DNA of 8,594 nt, taken from an uncultured Chlorobiales bacterium. GTDB taxonomy: Bacteria > Bacteroidota > Chlorobiia > Chlorobiales > Thermochlorobacteraceae. The stretch covers positions 1 to 8,594 of the forward strand of contig CALGMC010000216.1 in assembly GCA_937959145.1 (NCBI GenBank). Direction: 5' to 3'. Shown here piece by piece: positions 1-6,300 of this stretch (position 1 is the first letter of the stretch; each line of letters starts with the position of its first letter). The notes beneath the pieces are model-generated. The model worked only from the letters and a program-made list of their open reading frames with translations. It had not been told where the DNA came from and made no database searches. The translations under genes were made by a program, and so were the position numbers.

Positions 1-575
1 AAGAGTTCGCTTGCGGAGGCGTTCCACATCACGATTTTGCGTCGCGCATCGAGCAAGGCAATCGCATCAGGCGAATTTTCTAAAAGCGAGTTGATAAACT
101 TTTTTTGACGCTCCAATTTGCGGCGCGTTTTGTAGAGTTCATCGGCAATTTCATCGGCAACGAGTTCATCGCTTGTCTCAGATTTCATCACTTCGATTTC
201 GTAGTTGTAGGCGACTTCCATCAAACTTTCGTCGATAAGTTCCGAGACGCGCAAGGCGGTCGAAGAGGTATAAATGTTCATTGAGGCTAAGGCTTTCAGC
301 AGGACTTTTTTGAGCGTCAGTATGAGGCGCAGGCGTTCATCAATACGCAGGTCTTGCAGAAATTCGGATTGTTTGAGTAGTGCTTTGCGGGTGCGCTCGA
401 AGACTTCTTCGGAAAGGTCAAGACAAATTTCGTGAATGAGGATTTTGAAAAAATCGCGGAGTTCTTTTTCGGTGAATTTTTCGAGCGAGAAGTTGATTTG
501 GTCGTTAAGCAAGGCGGTTGCTTCGCGCGCGAGGTCGGCGGCGGTTTCTTGCAAAATTTGAATTTCCTTACGCAC
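1..575 (-). CDS. N-terminal part of a PAS-containing sensor protein, probably a histidine kinase (truncated by window edge)
   Basis: This open frame begins at GTG (573-575) and runs off the left edge after 191 complete codons. The start is well fixed: an in-frame TAA lies two codons upstream (579-581), and a GGGAAG ribosome-binding motif sits 6 bases before the GTG. No signal peptide or membrane segment is visible, so the visible part is probably cytoplasmic. Residues about 5-130 are helical and amphipathic (LLNDQINF, FTEKELRDFF, SELIDESLMEVAYNY) and resemble in layout the RsbRD-N/RsbR-type globin-like sensory domain; this is a weak resemblance. Residues about 133-160 are charged and look like a coiled-coil linker. 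At 161 a PAS domain appears to begin (FINSLLENSPDAIALLD, then IVMWNASASEL). The output domain is outside the window. A histidine kinase is most likely for this architecture, but a diguanylate cyclase or PP2C phosphatase cannot be excluded. It lies 47 bases downstream of the Rpn-like gene on the same strand. Confidence 0.8.
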   Translation of the reverse strand, partial: MRKEIQILQETAADLAREATALLNDQINFSLEKFTEKELRDFFKILIHEICLDLSEEVFERTRKALLKQSEFLQDLRIDERLRLILTLKKVLLKALASMNIYTSSTALRVSELIDESLMEVAYNYEIEVMKSETSDELVADEIADELYKTRRKLERQKKFINSLLENSPDAIALLDARRKIVMWNASASEL

Positions 576-622
576 GATTTACTTCCCTGTCATTACGCTT
601 TCCGCCATTACGCCCAAGTTCT

Positions 623-1393
623 TCACTGCTTTGGCACACTTTGAACATCACGAAGCGGTAACCCAAGTTTCTCGGCAATCTGCTCATCGCTCAATCCTAA
701 CTCTCGCAATAGCGGCACAGTCGCAAGTTTTCCTTCTTGCCTGCCTTCCATTTTGCCTTCTTGCCTGCCTTCCTCAAAGGCTTCTTTGTAAAAGGCGGTC
801 TCCTTCAATCCAAGTTCTTCCTGTATCTTCAACATCTCGCGTATCTCCTCTCGTGTTAAGGTTCTGAATTTGTAACTCAAAATCTGTTCAATCAAATCTA
901 ACTCAACCACACTCGCTTTCTGCGCTATCTTTCGCGCTTGTGCACCTATCACTTCCTCTGACGCAATCAAGAGTTTGAACAACTCTACCCCCATCTCTTC
1001 CGATTCAGGGAGTTCGTCCAAATATACGCGCACGACACGCTTGGATTCAAGCAACTCATCATAAGCCTTAACCTGTTTCGGCTCTACACTGCGCGACGGA
1101 TAAATCACCACCGCGCGCCACCGCTCAACACGATACTGTTTGAGATAGAGAAAAATCTCAGCGAAGAATCGAGCGTAAAAATGCTCGTCTAATTGAAATT
1201 GTGCTTCTACGAAGTAGACTTCATCATCATTGTTTTTGGGCGTGAAGACGCCGTCAATGCGGAAGGCGGTTTCGTTGAGTTCAACGGATTTGAAGTCGTA
1301 GCGCGAGGCGTCGTTCGGGTCTCTGCCAATGAGCCTGAAAAAACCTTGTGGCACAAGTTGCAAAAGCAGATAAACAAGTTTGTCAGTGTACAT
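623..1393 (-). CDS. Rpn family (DUF2887-like) PD-(D/E)XK nuclease-fold protein
   Basis: The 256-residue product matches the Rpn/DUF2887 group of 'recombination-promoting nuclease / putative transposase' proteins, which have a restriction-endonuclease-like fold. The opening MYTDKLVYLLLQLVP is typical of the family. The probable catalytic core is D47 (RIDGVF) followed by E63-A64-Q65 (YFVEAQFQ), in the D...ExQ arrangement usual here, and then the helix FYARFFAEIFLYL. The C-terminal part has an E/R/Q/K-rich repeat (EGRQEGKMEGRQEGK, residues 208-222) and a short helix-turn-helix-like tail (LRELGLSDEQIAEKLGLPL), both common in this family. Length is as expected and no frameshift is seen, so it appears intact. 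Characterised Rpn proteins cleave DNA and promote RecA-independent recombination; activity here is inferred. The start lies 15 bases after the kdsD stop with only a weak GTGAG upstream, so it is probably cotranscribed with kdsD. These genes are often scattered in multiple copies in a genome, and this one may be a passenger in the operon. Confidence 0.87.
   Translation of the reverse strand: MYTDKLVYLLLQLVPQGFFRLIGRDPNDASRYDFKSVELNETAFRIDGVFTPKNNDDEVYFVEAQFQLDEHFYARFFAEIFLYLKQYRVERWRAVVIYPSRSVEPKQVKAYDELLESKRVVRVYLDELPESEEMGVELFKLLIASEEVIGAQARKIAQKASVVELDLIEQILSYKFRTLTREEIREMLKIQEELGLKETAFYKEAFEEGRQEGKMEGRQEGKLATVPLLRELGLSDEQIAEKLGLPLRDVQSVPKQ
732..773 (-). repeat. 24-bp tandem repeat inside the Rpn-like gene
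   Basis: An 18-base word (ccttcttgcctgccttcc on the plus strand) occurs at 732-749 and again at 756-773, a period of 24 bases or eight codons. It encodes the repeated EGRQEGK block. The period keeps the reading frame, so gain or loss of a unit by slippage would change linker length without breaking the gene. Confidence 0.8.
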
Positions 1394-1408
1394 TTGAAAC
1401 TCACTGGG

Positions 1409-2401
1409 TTACAAACCGCGCCGCACAATATCGTGAATGCGAATCAATCCTATACTTTTCTTGCCATCAACCACAGGCAAGACGGAAATTTGCGACGAAC
1501 GGTTTTCCATCAGATCTAAGGCTTCAACCGCAAGACGCTCGGCTGAAATGGTAACTGGATTTTTCGTCATCATCATTTCGGCGGTGAGGTGTTCGAGTTC
1601 GGTGGCTTTTACGCGCTGAACAATGCGCCGCACGTCGCCATCGGTGATAATGCCGAGCAAGTTTCCATCGCTATCGACGACATTGACTGCCCCAAGACTT
1701 TTTTCTGAAAGCACGCGAATCACATCGAGCCAAGAAGCCGTAGGCAGGACGGTTGGATTATCGTTTCCGCTGTGCATTAAATCTGAGACGCGAAGCGTGA
1801 GGCGTTTGCCCAAGCGTCCTGCGGGGTGATTGAACGCAAAGTCTTCGGCGTTAATGCCTTTGGCGCGCATGACGGTCATCGCAAGCGCATCGCCGAGTGC
1901 AAGCGCAACGCTGGTGCTCGTGGTTGGCGCAAGGTTCAAATAGCCTGCTTCCTTCTGAATCGTGGCGTTCAGAACGGCGTCGGCTTTGCGTGCCAATGTG
2001 GATTTGAGATTTCCAACAATCGCAATAATCGGAACTTGTCGATGATGAAGATGCGGCAAGAGCGCGAGCAGTTCGTCCGTTTCGCCGCTGTTGCTAATGG
2101 CAATGGCGACGTCGTTTGATGAGATATACCCTAAATCGCCGTGCATGGCGTCGGTGGGGTGAATGGCAACGGCTTCGGTGCCGGTGCTCGTCATGGTCGC
2201 CGCGATTTTCTGCGCAATAATGCCCGACTTGCCAACGCCTAGCACCACAACCTTTCCTTTCGCTGAACAAATCAGCGATACGGCGCGCACGACGTCGTCC
2301 GCATTCAGTTGCGCCGCGCATTGCTCAATCGCCCTTGCTTCGCTTTGAAGCAACTCGACAACTTGCTGAAATGCCGTCGCTTCTACTATTGAGTGAATCA
2401 T
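1409..2401 (-). CDS. kdsD: Arabinose-5-phosphate isomerase (KdsD), SIS domain plus two CBS domains
   Basis: The 330-residue protein, close in length to the E. coli enzyme (328), interconverts D-ribulose 5-phosphate and D-arabinose 5-phosphate, the first committed step of KDO synthesis for lipopolysaccharide, in the cytoplasm. The SIS domain (about 40-185) carries the family motifs VLGVGKSG (K58), STGTEA, HPTDAMHGDLG (H81, H87), SNSGET, QKEAG...LAPTTST (E151), GDALAM and DFAFNHPAGRLG (H192). K58, E151 and H192 align with residues implicated in catalysis in E. coli KdsD. Two CBS domains follow, about 205-262 (LMHSGNDNPTV...GIITDGDVRR) and 272-328 (MMTKNPVTIS...GLIRIHDIVRRG); in this family they are thought to be regulatory. 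The ATG start follows the upstream lipoprotein stop by 36 bases, with only a partial GAG-type ribosome site. The Rpn-like gene begins 15 bases after its stop. No kdsC, kdsA, kdsB or lpt gene is beside it here. Confidence 0.96.
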   Translation of the reverse strand: MIHSIVEATAFQQVVELLQSEARAIEQCAAQLNADDVVRAVSLICSAKGKVVVLGVGKSGIIAQKIAATMTSTGTEAVAIHPTDAMHGDLGYISSNDVAIAISNSGETDELLALLPHLHHRQVPIIAIVGNLKSTLARKADAVLNATIQKEAGYLNLAPTTSTSVALALGDALAMTVMRAKGINAEDFAFNHPAGRLGKRLTLRVSDLMHSGNDNPTVLPTASWLDVIRVLSEKSLGAVNVVDSDGNLLGIITDGDVRRIVQRVKATELEHLTAEMMMTKNPVTISAERLAVEALDLMENRSSQISVLPVVDGKKSIGLIRIHDIVRRGL

Positions 2402-2437
2402 AAATCAGGTCTCGTTTTGCGCCGAAGATACCGCTTT

Positions 2438-2932
2438 TCACGGAAGGTTCAGCACATCGAGACGCACGGCTTTGGCATTTTCTTCAAACGACTTCCCGCC
2501 GTTGTAGCGCAAGGTTTGTCTGCTCCCCTGAACCGTAAAAGTTGCGGATTGGCTTGTAAAGAGGGCGCGAAAGGCGTCTTTTGTCATGAGCGAGGTATAT
2601 CGAGCCGTATTTGCGCTGCGCGTGGCGAACATCAATTTGAGCGAATCGAGGGAGACGGTGGCGTTAGTGCTTTGGAATGAGGCGCGTTGAATTGCGTAAA
2701 TCTCGTTTGACTTGGATTGTATGGTGAAGTTACAAGTAACTTGCATCGTATCATTTTCGCGATAAGTGAAATCAAATTCAACCGAGCCATCTTCGCCGCT
2801 AAATTCAACGCTTTTGACAAAATGCATCAAGCCGAACTGTGACGAGAAAGATTCAATGAATTTAGGTGTCTTGCAAGCGGTAAGGCAGTAGCAGAAAAGA
2901 AGCAGGAGAACCAGCGTGAGTGTTTGTTTCAT
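2438..2932 (-). CDS. Putative lipoprotein of unknown function
   Basis: The 164-residue product starts at ATG 2930-2932 with a lipoprotein signal: MKQ, a leucine-rich stretch, then the lipobox L-T-A-C with the lipid-modified cysteine at residue 20. A TTG four codons upstream is in frame but would put MWLT before the signal, so the ATG is preferred. No clear ribosome site precedes it. The mature part (about 145 residues) alternates hydrophobic and polar residues (SVEFDFTY, MQVTCNFTIQ, SATFTVQG), suggesting a beta-rich periplasmic or outer-membrane-anchored domain. I recognise no family. LptC, which neighbours kdsD in E. coli, was considered, but the sequence does not resemble it and has a lipobox instead of a membrane anchor. 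It lies 36 bases upstream of kdsD and probably shares its transcript. An intrinsic terminator ends 8 to 16 bases before its start codon, so it needs its own promoter or read-through. Confidence 0.75.
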   Translation of the reverse strand: MKQTLTLVLLLLFCYCLTACKTPKFIESFSSQFGLMHFVKSVEFSGEDGSVEFDFTYRENDTMQVTCNFTIQSKSNEIYAIQRASFQSTNATVSLDSLKLMFATRSANTARYTSLMTKDAFRALFTSQSATFTVQGSRQTLRYNGGKSFEENAKAVRLDVLNLP

Positions 2933-2940
2933 CGTGAGCC

Positions 2941-2979
2941 ACAAAGAAAAAGGGAATCGTTCTGAATACGACTCCCTTT
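2941..2979 (-). terminator. Rho-independent terminator after the TRL-like gene
   Basis: On the minus-strand transcript, 2979-2968 pairs with 2960-2949 in a 12-bp stem (AAAGGGAGTCGT with ACGATTCCCTTT, one G-U pair) with a 7-base loop. It is followed by TTCTTT and preceded by a T-run and then CAAA. It starts 18 bases after the TAA of the TRL-like gene. The plus-strand version has an A-C mismatch and no U tract downstream, so the orientation is clear. It sits directly upstream of the next gene's ATG. Confidence 0.8.
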
Positions 2980-2997
2980 GAAAAAACGATATGCGAA

Positions 2998-3282
2998 TTA
3001 TTCGCCTGTTACAATGACGGTGTAGGTTTGATACAAGCCCAAAATATCGTTGCGTTGAATATCAACGGTGGAGATTTTGGTAATGCCCGCGTTCTTTGCC
3101 GCTTTTTGAATGCTGACATCAACGCCAAAAGCAAGAACACCCAAAAAGGTGTTGCCTGAGGCTTTGCCGACCTTCGGTCCGACAGGGTTGCTGGAAACGG
3201 CGACGGGCATCGTCATTGAACACGCGCTGATGGTGAGTGCAACGAACAGCGCAGAAGCGAAAAGTGCAAGATTCTTTTTCAT
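2998..3282 (-). CDS. TRL-like family small lipoprotein
   Basis: The 94-residue product has a lipoprotein signal peptide (MKKNLALFASALFVALTI) with lipobox I-S-A-C and the modified cysteine at residue 21. The mature part follows the TRL-like family pattern: NPVGPKVGKASG, then a glycine-rich stretch (FLGVLAFGVDVSIQKAAK), then NAGITKISTVD and a C-terminal ILGLYQTYTVIVTGE. These proteins are small envelope lipoproteins in Gram-negative bacteria with no established biochemical role. ATG 3280-3282 is the natural start because the signal peptide begins there; no Shine-Dalgarno sequence is visible in the A-rich leader. It appears to be its own short unit, with a candidate promoter about 50-75 bases upstream and a strong terminator just downstream. 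Confidence 0.86.
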   Translation of the reverse strand: MKKNLALFASALFVALTISACSMTMPVAVSSNPVGPKVGKASGNTFLGVLAFGVDVSIQKAAKNAGITKISTVDIQRNDILGLYQTYTVIVTGE

Positions 3283-3304
3283 TTGCTTAGTGTAGGTTTG
3301 TATT

Positions 3305-3326
3305 AAAAAAAGAGAGCATAACGCTC
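3305..3326 (-). terminator. Weak terminator-like hairpin downstream of the T9SS protein gene
   Basis: On the minus strand, GAGC (from 3326) and GCTC (to 3314) form a 4-5 bp stem with a 3-5 base loop, followed by TCTTTTTTT. The U tract is good but the stem is short. It lies about 60 bases past the TAA of the large gene and about 25-45 bases before the TRL-like ATG. It could end the large gene's transcript, or be chance. Confidence 0.35.
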
Positions 3327-3331
3327 AAAGC

Positions 3332-3358
3332 AATATAAGGATTAATCTGCAGAATCAA
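3332..3358 (-). promoter_or_regulatory. Candidate promoter for the TRL-like gene
   Basis: The minus strand reads TTGATT (3358-3353), 15 bases, then TATATT (3337-3332), followed by G, giving TATATTG. This resembles a sigma70 -35/-10 pair with short spacing, or the Bacteroidota -33 TTG / -7 TAnnTTTG pattern with one mismatch. It would start transcription near 3325, giving a leader of about 45 bases. The TTGATT lies in one arm of the inverted repeat at 3352-3379. Support is pattern only. Confidence 0.3.
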
Positions 3359-3379
3359 CCATTAAAAAAATGTTGATTC
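3352..3379. repeat. 8-bp perfect inverted repeat in the intergenic region
   Basis: GAATCAAC at 3352-3359 is exactly mirrored by GTTGATTC at 3372-3379, with a 12-base A/T-rich spacer containing seven A residues. It begins 8 bases past the stop codon of the large gene. The T-run lies in the loop rather than after the stem, so it is not a standard terminator. It could be an mRNA 3'-end stabilising hairpin or an operator overlapping the candidate promoter. Confidence 0.6.
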
Positions 3380-3386
3380 GAACAAT

Positions 3387-6300
3387 TTATTTCACCAGCA
3401 ACATTTTCTTCGTTGCGACAAAGCCGCCCGATTGCAAGCGATAAAAATACATGCCCGTCGACAGCCCGTAGCGAGACGCAATGAATGAGTATGTGTATGT
3501 GCCCGCATCTTGTCGCGCATTGACAAGCGTTGCGACCTTTCTGCCCAAGACATCAAAGAGTTCCAACTTCACCTCGCCCGCCTCTTTGAGCGCGTAAGTG
3601 ATAACTGTTGTTGGATTAAATGGATTCGGATAGTTCTGCGAAAGGCTGTATTCACGCGGCGCAACGGCAGTGGTGATGTTGAGCGTAACTGTTCCCAAAT
3701 CGTGAACCGTGCCGTTCAAATCGGTTTGGCGCAAATTGTAGTGATGCACATCGCCGACCTTAACGTTTGAATCAATGAATTGATAGCGCGTTTCTTCTGT
3801 CGTAGTGCCGCGTCCGCGCAATGAGGGCGTGTTAGCAAACGAAGCCACCTCGACGCCATCTTTCAAAATCGTAAAGCCGAGATTATCGACTTCCGAAGCC
3901 GTCTGCCAACGAAGCACGGCACCGTCGGAAGTGGATTCGCCTGTGTAAGCAAGCAATTCAACGGGAAGCGGATTATCGGAATTTGACGATGAGCCAAGCG
4001 CAAAGAGCGCGGAGTCAGGCGAAGCATTGACGGTAAAACTGAGTCCTGTTTGGCTACTTAAATCAAGTGGAAGCGTGGTTGTGTTTGGCGGCGAAGCGAG
4101 GTTGCGAAGTGTCCAACCGGTGCCAGTGCGTGCGGTCGCAATGCGAAGCGATGTGTTCGAGAGAAACGAACCGACGCCGTCGTCGACATTGGCGCGAAGT
4201 GTGGGAATTTGGTTGATTGTCAATGTGCCGACGTTGCTGACAAAGCCGTAGTAGCGCACCAGCGAAACGCGATTTGGCGGGTCGGTGATGGCTTCGCGTA
4301 AGTTCGCATCGGCGTCAATTAACAAGCCGCGAAAAATGGCTGTGCCTGATGAAGTGTTGCCGCTAATGGCAATCGGGCGATAGCGTCCGAAACTGCCGAA
4401 AGGATAAAGGCGCGTTGTCAAAGTCGTATTGAAAACGTGTGCTAATGAGCCAACGATGTAACTGTTATCATTTCCGCCTGCAACGCTTGCCGATGCTTCG
4501 AGTGTCAGATTATTATTCGTGGTGAGAAGTCCATTCGTGAGCGTAAGCGTATTTTGAAGTACGACAGAGCGGTTAAGCACTAAACCGCTTGGATTGTTAA
4601 GCGTAACCGACGCATTTGCGCCGAAGGTGAGTGTGCCACCTGTGCCATGAATTTTTTGCGGTGAAGTGCCGCTGAAGGTTATGGGGGTCGTCGTGCTGCC
4701 AATGGTTACCGTGCCTGCATTCACCGCGAGGTTACCGCGCACAATTAGCCCGACTGAATTATTGAGTGTGAGCGAAGTAGCATTATTCACCAAGAAACTA
4801 TCGACGGTAAGAGCATTTCCAACGCTTATGGTTTGATTAAATGATGCAAAGTTAATTACAAAGTTTGCATATGTTCTGCCCGAAGTAGCGGGGGTGGTAT
4901 TCTGCTCATGGCTGTAAGTGCTACCTGACAAGAAGCGAACGACAGAGTTGGGTGCTGATGCTCCAAAAGGATTTGCGCCTGCTTGTGAGCGATAAATTGA
5001 GCCGTTTTGGAAAATCACCGAGTTAAGGTTCGTTGTGCCGAAGGCGTTGCCTGTAAATCCTGTTGCGGCAATCATTTCGCTTCCATTTTCAAAAATGACG
5101 CCTGCTGAATCAGGGTTGGTTAAGCGATGCGCCCCGCCTGTGAAGCGAAGCTTGTCTGCAATGCGCCCTGTGTTGCCGCTTTGAATGGAGAGCGTAATTT
5201 CAGTCGAGCCGCCCAAAGTAAGTTGCCCTGAATTGATGTTCAGCGCGTTGCCTGCGCCCGAGCCTGAGCCTGTAAGCGTCATGGTGGCGGCGGCAGAAGT
5301 ATTAAATGTAACCGTGCTACCCCCGTCAACTTGAATCGCGCCGATAGAAGTGGTCGGAACGTTGCTGACCGTTACGGTGCCAACACTATTGAAACGCGCC
5401 ACATCGCCGTCGCTGGGAACACCTGTGGGCGACCATTTACTGCTCACGCCCCAGCCATCATCGCCACCATTCCAATCATAAACCGTTGCGGATAAAGTTG
5501 TGGCGTTGGTTTCAGCAGTGCCTGACGAAGTGAGGTAGTTCGCCGTTTGCGCGCTGGCAAGGTTTTGATTGAACGCATAAATTCGGAATTGATGAGAAGT
5601 GCCTGACGAAAGCCCAGTAGCGGTGAATGTTGTGGCTGTGCCGCCAAGTTTGGCAAGGACGCGCCAGCCGCTTGGGTCTAATTCGCCGATGTTGTAGGCT
5701 CTGCCGTCGGCAGGCTCAAAAGTGGGAGGCAGGGCAGGAATGCGGAAAATGATGACGCTATCAGGCGGAGTAGAAGGTGTTTCCAACGACCAATCTAACT
5801 TAACAGAGGTTTTAGTAATGTTGGAAGCGGTGATTGTGGAAATGCCGCCGGAGGGTTCATTTTTAAGCGTCCAACGATTGGCGTTTGCGCCTGAAGGGTT
5901 GTAGTTCGCCGTTGTGCCTGAACCGTTGTATTCAAAAATGCCGAAGAAGTATTGCGTTTCGGGAGAAAGCCCTGTTACAGTAACGCTGTTGGGCGTGTTG
6001 CCGTTATAGACCACGAAGCCCGTGCCCGCGCCTGTGGTGTCGCCCAAGCCAAAAACGGTGTTCGCCGTGTAGCCTTTGAAATCCGATGGTGCAACAGGAG
6101 CACTGCCCGCTCTGACCACAACCACGCGATTTGCGCCGACATCGCCCGACGGCACATTCCACGAAAGCGTGAGCGAAGTTGTTTGAAAATTCGAGAAGGT
6201 TAAGGTATTGACATTCTGCGTGGGTTGATTGGGAACGGTAGTTTGAGAGCCGGTTGGCGGCGAGGTAATGAGAAAGTTAGCCGAATTGTTCGAGAGCGTG

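Noticed and set aside
1821..1829. HPAG in place of HPGG in KdsD as a possible active-site change
   Set aside because: From memory, E. coli KdsD also has HPAG at this site, so it is normal for the family.
432..2680. Several plus-strand open frames of 60 to 108 codons across this region
   Set aside because: They lie antisense to the sensor, Rpn-like, kdsD and lipoprotein genes, show no recognisable motifs and have composition expected of the reverse of coding sequence.
2942..2944. TTG as the start of the 2438-2932 lipoprotein gene
   Set aside because: It is in frame but adds MWLT before a standard lipoprotein signal that begins naturally at the ATG 12 bases downstream, and it would place the start in the U tract of the terminator.
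3352..3379. The 8-bp inverted repeat as a standard intrinsic terminator for the large gene
   Set aside because: The T-run lies in the loop and no U tract follows the stem on the minus strand; the hairpin at 3305-3326 fits better although weakly.
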